This document shows positions 10,509-19,331 of a stretch of 39,192 nt of DNA, in pieces. The position numbers were made by a program, and so were the translations under genes. Numbering within the stretch: position 1 is the first letter of the stretch; each line of letters starts with the position of its first letter. A model generated the notes under the pieces. The model worked only from the letters and a program-made list of their open reading frames with translations, was not told where the DNA came from and searched no databases. Source of the DNA: Muribaculaceae bacterium (lineage in GTDB: Bacteria > Bacteroidota > Bacteroidia > Bacteroidales > Muribaculaceae); the NCBI GenBank assembly GCA_016290765.1, contig JAEEVE010000004.1, positions 1-39,192 of the forward strand. The letters run 5' to 3'.

Positions 10509-12206
10509 ATGAAAAAAATTAGTTTATATCTCTCAGCGCTTGTGATGCTTGTCGTGACCAATGCTTGTCATGACCCAGAGTATGTGCTGCCCACCGCCGA
10601 CAGGCAGGGCATCACCAGCATCACGGCACTCTTCACAAAGGGCGAATATGCCGAGGTTGAGGCTGCCAAATTGGTGGTGGTCGACCCCGACCAGACCGAC
10701 TTTGTTATCCCCATCCCTTGGTATTATCCCGAGGACAGCGATAACCCCACCACCGAGGCCGACCTGAAGGCAATGCGCGTGAAGGTGGAATTGGACAACA
10801 ACTGTGTCATTTCGCCGGCAATTACCATTCTAGACCTCACGCAGACCAACTACTTCAACTTTACCGACCCACAGGGCGATAGTCGGAAGATATCTATCAG
10901 AGGTGAGCGAACGCACTCCAACAAGTGCGCTGTGCTGGCGTTTACGGTCAATGGCGACCTGGCTTGTATCGTTAACGAAGAGGAAAAGACTATCTCGATT
11001 CCTACCGCCGATGATCTGAGCGACGCTACATTTGAGGCGACACTGTCGCCCCACGCTACCATCAGCCCCGCGCCGGGCACACCCATGGACATGAACGATA
11101 AGCCCACCGTCACCGTCACTGCCGATGACGGAGTGACCAAAGCTACCTACACACTGCTCAAGCTCGTGCCCAACAAGGTGGACAATGGCATTCGTGCAGG
11201 CTCGGGTGTACTCAAGTTCGAAGCCGACTTGGCCCGTATGGCAGGCGTGACCGTTGCCGAAAGCATCCATCCCACGCTGGCTGCCATGGGCCGTTATGTG
11301 GTGGTCGACCTGGGCGATGGCTCAACGCCGTTCTACATCGACAAGAACACGGGCAGCAAGGTGGGCGAAATTACCCTGGGCAGCGCCGATGCCACGGGAT
11401 GTGTCTCGAGCGACGAGGCTGGCAACTTGCTCATCGCCAAGTTCTCGGAGAGTGGTACAACCTTTACCATCTGGAAGAGCGCAGGGGTGGACGAAACACC
11501 GGTCAAGTTACTCGACTATGACAACAACCTCAACCTCACGCTGGGTGACTACCTGCAGGTGGTAGGCGATGTCAATGGCGATGCCTACATCTTGGCTACA
11601 ACAGGTGGGCTTTATGCTCAGCACTTTGTGCGCTGGAAGGTGACAGGTGGTGTCGTCGGTGCGCCCGAGGTCATTGAAATCAATGGTGTGCTGCAGTGGA
11701 ATTTCCGCGACAACAACACCAAGGTGGTTCAACGCACCTTCAATCCTGCCGATGGCTATTTCATGGGACAGTATGCCGACGGCAACGACCCGTTCTACTT
11801 CATCGACGGCACAACCAATACCGTCGTTGGATCGCTAGGACCTGTGGCCGACGGAGCGTCATGGGGCAAGAAGAACGCCATTAGCGACAGCCGCGTCTTC
11901 AACGGCAACAGCTACACGGTGCTCTTCTCGATGGGCTACTGGCCCAACTGGGGCTTGCCAGGCATCTTGTATTTCTTCGACACGAGTTCTACGTCGTTCT
12001 TCAACGGCGCAGCCATCAACCAGGCTTCGGGACTGGTGGGAACGTTCGGCATGACCGACTACGAGTCCATCCCCTATGCTGGTGACTCGCGCTGTTGTGA
12101 CGTGGTGATGATGCCCTCCAAGGATGGTTATTACTTGGATGTCTACTATGTGAGCAATACTCACTTGAGTGTGGGCTGCATCGAGTTTGACTGTATTGAT
12201 AAGTAA
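10509..12206 (+). CDS. DUF5018-like, SusE-position surface lipoprotein with C-terminal propeller-like domain
   Basis: Lipobox VVTNACHDPEY; Ig-like N-terminal region; C-terminal ~330 aa is a paralog of the 13392..14681 protein. Confidence 0.75.
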   Translation: MKKISLYLSALVMLVVTNACHDPEYVLPTADRQGITSITALFTKGEYAEVEAAKLVVVDPDQTDFVIPIPWYYPEDSDNPTTEADLKAMRVKVELDNNCVISPAITILDLTQTNYFNFTDPQGDSRKISIRGERTHSNKCAVLAFTVNGDLACIVNEEEKTISIPTADDLSDATFEATLSPHATISPAPGTPMDMNDKPTVTVTADDGVTKATYTLLKLVPNKVDNGIRAGSGVLKFEADLARMAGVTVAESIHPTLAAMGRYVVVDLGDGSTPFYIDKNTGSKVGEITLGSADATGCVSSDEAGNLLIAKFSESGTTFTIWKSAGVDETPVKLLDYDNNLNLTLGDYLQVVGDVNGDAYILATTGGLYAQHFVRWKVTGGVVGAPEVIEINGVLQWNFRDNNTKVVQRTFNPADGYFMGQYADGNDPFYFIDGTTNTVVGSLGPVADGASWGKKNAISDSRVFNGNSYTVLFSMGYWPNWGLPGILYFFDTSSTSFFNGAAINQASGLVGTFGMTDYESIPYAGDSRCCDVVMMPSKDGYYLDVYYVSNTHLSVGCIEFDCIDK

Positions 12207-12268
12207 AACTATTCGGGTCAGGGAAGTCATTCCTTGAGTTCCCTGACCGATTACTAATAAAGTATAAT

Positions 12269-13285
12269 ATGATGAAATTCAATCGAATACTATTTGTTGC
12301 AGTCGCTCTGTTAGCACTCACTGCTTGTGGCGACGAGAACAAGGCTGTGCAATGGTGGGACTGGACAACTGCAGAACCTGAACCTGGGCCAGACCCCGTG
12401 ATCGAGGATGCCAATCCTGGGCTGATTAAACTAGGATGGGCCAATGTGGGCGATGAGTTTGGCGAACTGCCCAACTATATCAACGTCTACCGTGCTCCCG
12501 AGCAACTGAAAGGCAAGAAGGCGGTGGCTTATGTCGCTGTGGCCGATGTTAACAAAGTGGTGTTCTCGGTTCTAGGAGAGGCTACGGGTTATAACAAGCC
12601 CTCAGACTTCTATCAGGCCAAGAAGGCCGCGGTGATCATCAATGGAGGCTACTTCTGGGACGGAACATCGTTGAGCCTGATGTGGCGCGATGGTGAGCTG
12701 GTGAGCCCCGCCAATCAGGTGAGCAGTCCCGACTGGACCACCACGTTCTACTATCCTGTACATGGCTACTTCGGCAAACTCGCCGACGGCAACTTTGAGA
12801 CGGCATGGACCTATACGACCATTACTGCAACGGGTGCCAACGACAAGACCTACAGCTATCCCACGCAGTTTCCGCTGGAGGCGGGTAGGGTGCCTAGCGC
12901 AACCTTTCCTGAGGGCGGTAAGTTGATGGATTGCGTCACAGCCATTGGTGGTGGACCGGTGCTGCTGCGCGGTGGCGAGGTGTGTAACAACTGGCAAGAT
13001 GAGTACCTAGAAGATATCGGGGCCGACGGCAATGCACCACGCACCGCTATTGGTTATACGGGCACACGCCTCATATACTTCGTGTGCGAGGGACGCAACA
13101 TGACACCCGATGTGCCGGGTTACAGCACGCTTGAGGTGGCTAATATCCTTAAGGATATGGGCTGCACCCAGGCGCTTAACCTCGATGGCGGCGGTTCGAC
13201 GATCATGCTGGTCAACGGCAAACCTGTGATCAAACCCAGCGACGGCACCGAACGCAAGGTGGTTAGTGCCGTGTCGATGAATTAA
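12269..13285 (+). CDS. Phosphodiester glycosidase family (NAGPA-like, PF09992) lipoprotein
   Basis: Lipobox ALTACGDEN; family motifs AVIINGGYF, AIGGGPVLLRGGE, PRTAIGYTG, and LNLDGGGSTIMLVNGKPV near the C-terminus. Confidence 0.88.
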   Translation: MMKFNRILFVAVALLALTACGDENKAVQWWDWTTAEPEPGPDPVIEDANPGLIKLGWANVGDEFGELPNYINVYRAPEQLKGKKAVAYVAVADVNKVVFSVLGEATGYNKPSDFYQAKKAAVIINGGYFWDGTSLSLMWRDGELVSPANQVSSPDWTTTFYYPVHGYFGKLADGNFETAWTYTTITATGANDKTYSYPTQFPLEAGRVPSATFPEGGKLMDCVTAIGGGPVLLRGGEVCNNWQDEYLEDIGADGNAPRTAIGYTGTRLIYFVCEGRNMTPDVPGYSTLEVANILKDMGCTQALNLDGGGSTIMLVNGKPVIKPSDGTERKVVSAVSMN

Positions 13286-13287
13286 AT

Positions 13288-13320
13288 GTAGTCCCCCTAA
13301 CCCCCTAAAGGGGGGACTAC
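13288..13320. other. Strong intergenic hairpin (10-bp perfect stem, 13-nt loop)
   Basis: GTAGTCCCCC (13288-13297) / GGGGGACTAC (13311-13320), just after the NAGPA-like stop codon; no T-tract follows on the + strand. Confidence 0.7.
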
Positions 13321-13391
13321 TACTTAACTCCCTTTAACTACTTTAACTACTAAAATAACCCCATTTGTTTAACTACTAAATTTTTATTAAC

Positions 13392-14681
13392 ATGAAACTA
13401 AAAAGACTATTTATGGTAGGCGCAATCCTGGCAACGATGTTTGCCACGGCAAGCGCTTTGACAGGTGACGCTAATGACGACAATCAGGTCGACATCAGCG
13501 ATGTGAATGCAGTGATCAATATGATGCTGGGCAAGACCGAAATGGTGGCTAATTGCGACGTGAATGGTGACGGCGTGATTGACATCAGCGACGTGAACGC
13601 AGTCATCAACTTGATGCTGGGCAAGGGCGGTGACGAGATCATCGGCATCCGCGAGGGATCGGCAACGCAGCTGTTTGAAGTGGAACTGAAGAGCCTCTAT
13701 GAGGAACTGGATGCCAATGCCATCCATCCCACAGTGGCAGCTATGGGCGACTATGTCGTGGTTTGCTTGGGCGATGGCCGCACACCAGTCTATGTGAACA
13801 AAGCTACCGGCGAGAAGGTCGGCGAAATCGCACTGGGCGAGGCCGAGCCTACGGGCTGCGTGTCGAGCGATGAGAATGGCAACCTGGTGATTGCCAACTT
13901 TGCCGATGGACAAGGTGGAAACTTCTGCTTGTGGAAGACTGCTGATGTCACGGCTGAGCCTGTGAAGATTCTGGAGGCTCCCAACGCTTGGGGCATCACC
14001 CTGGGTGACTATGTGCAGGTGATTGGCAATCTCGACGAGGATGCTGTCATCGTGGCTACCTTCGGCGGTCTCTATGCACAGCACATCGCTCGCTGGATGG
14101 TGACCGGTGGCGTGGTCAATCCTGAGCCTCAGGTTGTTGAGGTTGGCGGCTCGAGCGTCCAGCAAATTTGGAGCCGTGACAATAACTTCAACGTGTCACA
14201 ACGCACTAGCGACCCCGCTGATGGTTACTTCATGGGTCAGTATGCAAGTGGAGTCGACAATTTCTACTTCATTGACGGCGCCACCAATCAAATCGCTGGT
14301 ACGTTGCTGCCTCCTCCAGGTGATATGTCGGGTTGGAAATATGCCAACTGCTACACTTGCACCTTCAACAAGGTCAACTACACTGTCCTCTTCTCCATAG
14401 GTTTCTGGCCCAACTGGGGTCTGCCTGGAGCATTGTACCTCTTCAACACCGACACGGTTGACTACTTTGATGGTGTCAATACTGTCGCCAATGCACCTGG
14501 ACTGGTGGCAACCTGCCTTGTGGGTGATGCCGACTTTGATGTGACACCTTATGCTGCTGATGGCCGTGTAGCCGATGTGAAGCTCACCCCGACCAAGGAT
14601 GGCAAGTATCTCGACCTGGTCTACACGAGCAACACGCACCTGATGGTGGGTTGTGTCGAGTTTGACTGCGTAGCACAATAA
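13392..14681 (+). CDS. Secreted protein: N-terminal dockerin-type repeats + propeller-like domain shared with 10509..12206
   Basis: Signal peptide, then GDANDDNQVDISDVNAVINMMLGK...CDVNGDGVIDISDVNAVINLMLGK; the remainder aligns with the C-terminus of the DUF5018-like lipoprotein (IHPT.AAMG.YVVV.LGDG.TP, GCVSSDE.GNL.IA, GGLYAQH..RW.VTGGVV). Confidence 0.82.
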   Translation: MKLKRLFMVGAILATMFATASALTGDANDDNQVDISDVNAVINMMLGKTEMVANCDVNGDGVIDISDVNAVINLMLGKGGDEIIGIREGSATQLFEVELKSLYEELDANAIHPTVAAMGDYVVVCLGDGRTPVYVNKATGEKVGEIALGEAEPTGCVSSDENGNLVIANFADGQGGNFCLWKTADVTAEPVKILEAPNAWGITLGDYVQVIGNLDEDAVIVATFGGLYAQHIARWMVTGGVVNPEPQVVEVGGSSVQQIWSRDNNFNVSQRTSDPADGYFMGQYASGVDNFYFIDGATNQIAGTLLPPPGDMSGWKYANCYTCTFNKVNYTVLFSIGFWPNWGLPGALYLFNTDTVDYFDGVNTVANAPGLVATCLVGDADFDVTPYAADGRVADVKLTPTKDGKYLDLVYTSNTHLMVGCVEFDCVAQ

Positions 14682-14694
14682 TTCTTTATAAGTC

Positions 14695-14978
14695 ATGGGA
14701 CTGCAGATTTTTCTGGATATTTAGATAATATAGACTTCGTTTCGGCAATTGAAATAAAAAACACCGTCTTTTATTTTGTGTTGCGCTCGGCTTGCACTAA
14801 ATTTAGATAATTTAGGCTGCGCCTCGGCAATAAAAATATAAAACACCGTCTTTTATTTTGTATTGCGCTCGGCTTGCACTAAATTTGGATAATTTAGGCT
14901 GCGCCTCGGCAATAAAAATAAAAAACACCGTCTTTTGTTTTGTATTGCGCTCGGCTTGCACTAAATTTGCAGTCCCAT
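14695..14978. repeat. 284-bp element: three 82-bp direct repeats bounded by imperfect terminal inverted repeats
   Basis: Anchor CTTGCACTAAATTT recurs at 14791, 14873 and 14955 (period 82). Ends ATGGGACTGCAGATTT (14695-14710) and AAATTTGCAGTCCCAT (14963-14978) are inverted repeats with one mismatch. Confidence 0.85.
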
Positions 14979-14994
14979 TTTTAAAAAAGTTCTG

Positions 14995-16368
14995 ATGAAA
15001 CAGTTCCGCTTTATCTTTTTCCTGATGGCAATGATGGCCGTCTGCACCGCCTGCGGTGGAGACGACCCCATTCCTACACCCGAACCTACTCCCGAACCAG
15101 GACCTACACCAACTGTTGCCGAGAAACCACGATATATGTGGATTGACGCTAGTGCCAACTTCCCTGTGTTTGCCGACCGCCGGGACAACATCCGCCGTGA
15201 CCTCACGCTGGCCTACCAGTCGGGCATCACAGATGTGGTGGTCGATGTGCGGCCTACCGAGGGCGATGTTCTCTTTAACTGCAGCGTCATACCCACGGTT
15301 ACCAAGTTGCCGTCGTGGAGTGGGGGGCGCTACCAGATGTATAACCGAGCGGCATCGTGGGACTACCTCCAGGCATTTATCGATATCGGACATGAAATCG
15401 GTCTCAAAGTCCATGCCGGTGTCAATATGATGGTCGGAGGGTGCCAGTATGCCTACGGGCTGGGTCAGCAGGGCGCAGTGTTCCGCGACGCCGACAAGCG
15501 TGACTGGGTCACAACGCTCAACACCAAGACGGGACTGGCCAACGAGATGGACCTGGATAGCTATGGCACGAAGTTCTTCAACCCGGCCCACGACGAGGTG
15601 CAGCGCTATCTGCTGACGATGTTGCGCGACCTGGCGCAGTACAACCTGGATGGAATCGTGCTGGACCGTTGCCGATATGACGAGTTCCTGAGCGACTTCA
15701 GCGATGTCTCGCGACAGAAGTTTGAGCAGTATCTGGGACACGAGGTCGACAACTGGCCTGCCAGTGTGATGGCACCGGGCATGGCTGTAACGCCAATTCC
15801 CAGCAATACACCCACTTATTTCAAGGATTGGCTGGCGTTCCGAGCTAAGGTAATCCATGACTTTATACTGCGAGCACGAGATGCTATCAAGGGAACGAAC
15901 AACAAGATTCAGTTTGCCGTCTATGTTGGAGCGTGGTATTCTACCTACTATGACATGGGTGTGAATTGGGCCAGTAGCAAGTATGACCCCTCGGTCGACT
16001 ATCCGCGATGGGCGAATGCTGACTACAAGAAGTATGGCTTCGCACAGAACCTGGATTTCCTGTTGTTGGGCGCATACGCCTCGGTAAGCAATATCTATGG
16101 TTCGGGCGAGTGGTCTTGCGAGGGCTTCTGCCGACAGGCAAAACCGCTATTGGCTGGTGATGTGAAGTTTGCCGCAGGACCCGATGTGGGCAATCCCACG
16201 GGGTGGCCCGAAGGAGGACAGTTTACCGCCGTGACGCAGTCGGTCGATGCTTGCATCAACAATGCCGACGGATACTTTATCTTCGACATGGTTCATGTGC
16301 GGCAGTTTGGCTATTGGGATGCCATCAAGCTGGGTGTGGACAAATACCTGAAAACACTTGATGATTAA
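14995..16368 (+). CDS. GHL10-like / alpha-amylase-like TIM-barrel lipoprotein
   Basis: Lipobox MAVCTACGGDDPIPTPEPTPEPGPTPT (Pro/Glu linker) then RYMWIDASANFPVFADRRDNIRRDLTLAYQSGITDVVVDVRPTEGDVLF and YNLDGIVLDRCRYDEFLSDFSD. Confidence 0.75.
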   Translation: MKQFRFIFFLMAMMAVCTACGGDDPIPTPEPTPEPGPTPTVAEKPRYMWIDASANFPVFADRRDNIRRDLTLAYQSGITDVVVDVRPTEGDVLFNCSVIPTVTKLPSWSGGRYQMYNRAASWDYLQAFIDIGHEIGLKVHAGVNMMVGGCQYAYGLGQQGAVFRDADKRDWVTTLNTKTGLANEMDLDSYGTKFFNPAHDEVQRYLLTMLRDLAQYNLDGIVLDRCRYDEFLSDFSDVSRQKFEQYLGHEVDNWPASVMAPGMAVTPIPSNTPTYFKDWLAFRAKVIHDFILRARDAIKGTNNKIQFAVYVGAWYSTYYDMGVNWASSKYDPSVDYPRWANADYKKYGFAQNLDFLLLGAYASVSNIYGSGEWSCEGFCRQAKPLLAGDVKFAAGPDVGNPTGWPEGGQFTAVTQSVDACINNADGYFIFDMVHVRQFGYWDAIKLGVDKYLKTLDD

Positions 16369-16381
16369 AACCATATAAACG

Positions 16382-17872
16382 ATGAAGCGGTTTGTTGTTA
16401 TATCGCTGCTCCTGGCTGTGGCTTCGTTCACGGCCAGGAGTTTGACTTGGGGAGATGTCAATCGAGATGGCGCGCTAGACATCAGCGACGTCAATGTCAT
16501 CATCAATGTGATGCTGGGCAAGAGTGGCAACATCAATGCCGATCTTACCCGCGATGGCAGGGTAGATGTGAGTGATGTAAATGCAGTAATCAATCTCTTG
16601 CTGGGCAAGCTGCCCACTCACAACGAGAAACCGCGATATATGTGGATTGACGCCAGTGCCAACTTCCCCGTCTTTGCCGACAGCCAGGAGAACATCCGCC
16701 GTGACCTGACTTTGGCTGGCAGGGCGGGCATTACCGATGTCGTGGTCGATGTGCGACCCACCGAGGGCGATGTGCTGTTCGATTGCAGCGTGATGGACAA
16801 GGTGACCAAACTGCCTTATTGGGATGGCCCTTATTACCGCATGTATAACCGCCAAGCCACGTGGGACTACCTGCAGGCATTCATCGACATCGGTCACGAC
16901 CTGGGGCTGCGTGTCCATGCAGGCATCAACACAATGGTGGGGGGATATGAGTATTACTATGGCATGGGTCGCCAGGGCATTGTGTTCCGCGACGAGAGCA
17001 AGCGCGACTGGGTCACCGTACTCAACACTAGCGACGGACTGGTCAATGCGATGGACTCGGAAGACCATCATGCCAAGTTCTTCAATCCAGCCAACCCCGA
17101 GGTGCAGCAATACTTGCTCACCATGCTAGCCGACCTAGCGCAGTATCCGTTGGACGGCATCGTGTTGGACCGTTGCCGCTATGACGAGTTCCTGAGCGAT
17201 TTCAGCGACGAGTCGCGCCAGCAGTTTGAGCAGTATCTAGGGCACTCGATCAGCAACTGGCCTGCCAGCGTCATGACACCTGGCATGGCTGTGTCGCCCA
17301 TCCCCTATTTCGCGCCCACTTATTTCAAGCAATGGATGGCATTCCGTGCCAAGGTGATTCATGACTTTGTCATCAAGGCACGCGACGTGGTTCATCAGCA
17401 AAACCCCAAGATTCAGTTTGCACTCTATGTGGGCGCATGGTACTCGACCTACTACGATGTGGGCGTGAACTGGGCGAGCAACAAGTATAACACTGCCAGT
17501 TATTATCCACGCTGGGCCAACAGCGACTATAAGAACTATGGCCTGGCGCAGGAGTTGGACTTCTTGCTGTTGGGTGCCTATGCCAGCACTGAGAGCATCT
17601 ATGGCACTGGCGAGTGGACTTGTGAGGGCTTCTGTCGACAAGCGCAGAATTTGCTGTGTGGCGATGTGGCGTTTGCGGGCGGTCCCGATGTGGGCAACCC
17701 CACGGGATGGCCCGATGGCGGGCAAGCAGCAGCAGTGACACAGACCATTGACGCTTGTATCAACCATGCCGACGGTTACTTTATCTTCGACATGGTTCAT
17801 GTGCGGCAGTTCAACTACTGGGACGCCATCAGGCAAGGCGTGGACAATTATCTAGACTCATTAGGCATTTGA
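16382..17872 (+). CDS. GHL10-like TIM-barrel protein with N-terminal dockerin-type repeats (paralog of 14995..16368)
   Basis: Signal peptide then GDVNRDGALDISDVNVIINVMLGK...ADLTRDGRVDVSDVNAVINLLLGK; catalytic region is a close paralog of the preceding gene from EKPRYMWIDASANFPVFAD onward. Confidence 0.8.
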   Translation: MKRFVVISLLLAVASFTARSLTWGDVNRDGALDISDVNVIINVMLGKSGNINADLTRDGRVDVSDVNAVINLLLGKLPTHNEKPRYMWIDASANFPVFADSQENIRRDLTLAGRAGITDVVVDVRPTEGDVLFDCSVMDKVTKLPYWDGPYYRMYNRQATWDYLQAFIDIGHDLGLRVHAGINTMVGGYEYYYGMGRQGIVFRDESKRDWVTVLNTSDGLVNAMDSEDHHAKFFNPANPEVQQYLLTMLADLAQYPLDGIVLDRCRYDEFLSDFSDESRQQFEQYLGHSISNWPASVMTPGMAVSPIPYFAPTYFKQWMAFRAKVIHDFVIKARDVVHQQNPKIQFALYVGAWYSTYYDVGVNWASNKYNTASYYPRWANSDYKNYGLAQELDFLLLGAYASTESIYGTGEWTCEGFCRQAQNLLCGDVAFAGGPDVGNPTGWPDGGQAAAVTQTIDACINHADGYFIFDMVHVRQFNYWDAIRQGVDNYLDSLGI

Positions 17873-17873
17873 T

Positions 17874-19331
17874 ATGAATCGTATCATCACAACATTATTG
17901 CTTTCATTCTGCATTGTGCATTCTGCATGGTGCATTGAAAAAGGGCTTGCCACACGCACGGTGACGGGTCAGGTGACGTGCGGACACCAGCCATTGTCGG
18001 GCGTGGCTGTGACCGATGGCTACAACATCGTGCACACCGACCAGCAAGGCCGCTATACACTCATCAGCCCAGTTCAGGCAAGGTTTGTTTATATTTCCAC
18101 ACCAGCTGGTTTTAAGCCACCCCTCGACCAGTCGACGATTCCCACATTTTATCAGCGGCTGGCCGATGATAAAATGACTTATGACTTCGGGTTGACACGC
18201 AACCCGCGTGATGACCACCATCACACACTCATCGTCCAGGCCGACGCGCAGGTGACCTCGGTGGGCGACCTGGATCAGTATGAGGCGATGCTCGATGACA
18301 TCCAGGCAACCGTGGCTGGGTTGGGCAACCGTGATGTATTGGGGCTGGATTGTGGTGACATCGTGGGCGACAGCCCTTGGCTGTTTCCCGAGTATATCAA
18401 ACGCGTTGCCAGGCTCAATCTGCCCGTATATCGCGTCATTGGCAATCACGACATGGACTATAACGGCCGTTCGCACGAGACGTCGCATCACACCTACGAG
18501 GACTACTTTGGCCCCGACCACTACAGTTTCAATCGAGGGCTGGTGCACTATGTGGTCATCAACGACAACTTCTACATTGGGCGAGAATACTTCTATATGG
18601 GCTATTGCGACGAGACCACCTTCAGATGGCTGGAGCAGGACTTGCGAGATGTGAAGCCAGGCAATTTGGTGGTAGTGGCGATGCACATACCTACACGGCT
18701 CACGCCACAGCAACAGCCATTTGCCTACCAGTATGGCCCTATTGCCGACCAAATGGTGAATGCAGCTGCATTTCATGAATTGCTCAAGCCCTATCGGGCG
18801 CATATTATCTCGGGGCACATGCACTATAACCTGAACATCGAACATGGCGACAGCCTATATGAGCACAACACTGCGGCAGCGTGTGGCACATGGTGGCGAT
18901 TGCCCGAGTGCCTTGACGGCGCGCCACGAGGATATGCCGTTTATGATTTCGATGGTGACCAGGTCACCTGGTACTACAAGGGTGCGGGATGCGACCGTGA
19001 CTATCAGCTCACGGCCTATCTGCCTGGTGAGGATGACGACCACCCCGACGATGTAGTGGCTAATGTGTGGAATTATGACAGCAAGTGGCGTATCGAGTTG
19101 CTTGAAAATGGCAAGGTGACGGCACAGATGCAGCAATTCACAGGGTATGACCCAAAGTCGCGCATCGACTGTGCCGACCGCAAGAAGGTGGTTTATGAGT
19201 GGATTTCACCCATGCCGACCACTCATCTGTTTCGTGCGTGTCCCAAGGATCGCAATGCCCGCCTGCAGGTGCGTACCACCGACCGTTTTGGGCGCGTCTA
19301 TATGACCGACGCTAAACACCTGGAGAGATGA
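17874..19331 (+). CDS. Calcineurin-like metallophosphoesterase with N-terminal beta domain
   Basis: GLDCGDIVGDSP, YRVIGNHDMDYNG, VVVAMHIPTR and HIISGHMHYN metallophosphoesterase motifs; N-terminal VTGQVTCGHQPLSGVAVTDGYNIVHTDQQGRYTL domain. Confidence 0.9.
   Translation: MNRIITTLLLSFCIVHSAWCIEKGLATRTVTGQVTCGHQPLSGVAVTDGYNIVHTDQQGRYTLISPVQARFVYISTPAGFKPPLDQSTIPTFYQRLADDKMTYDFGLTRNPRDDHHHTLIVQADAQVTSVGDLDQYEAMLDDIQATVAGLGNRDVLGLDCGDIVGDSPWLFPEYIKRVARLNLPVYRVIGNHDMDYNGRSHETSHHTYEDYFGPDHYSFNRGLVHYVVINDNFYIGREYFYMGYCDETTFRWLEQDLRDVKPGNLVVVAMHIPTRLTPQQQPFAYQYGPIADQMVNAAAFHELLKPYRAHIISGHMHYNLNIEHGDSLYEHNTAAACGTWWRLPECLDGAPRGYAVYDFDGDQVTWYYKGAGCDRDYQLTAYLPGEDDDHPDDVVANVWNYDSKWRIELLENGKVTAQMQQFTGYDPKSRIDCADRKKVVYEWISPMPTTHLFRACPKDRNARLQVRTTDRFGRVYMTDAKHLER

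Noticed and set aside
14709-14970. 82-bp repeats considered as a CRISPR array
   Set aside because: Whole units are near-identical with no variable spacers, and no cas genes are present.
14812-15858. 348-aa - strand ORF running from the 82-bp repeats into the GHL10 gene
   Set aside because: Antisense to a convincing CDS; its C-terminal repeated peptide (SKFSASRAQYKIKDGVLYFYCRGAA) is just translation of the repeat array.
10509-17872. Cohesin partner encoded in the window
   Set aside because: I looked for a cohesin-like beta-sandwich with a plausible repeat pattern and found none I could support; any receptor must be elsewhere or unrecognisable by eye.
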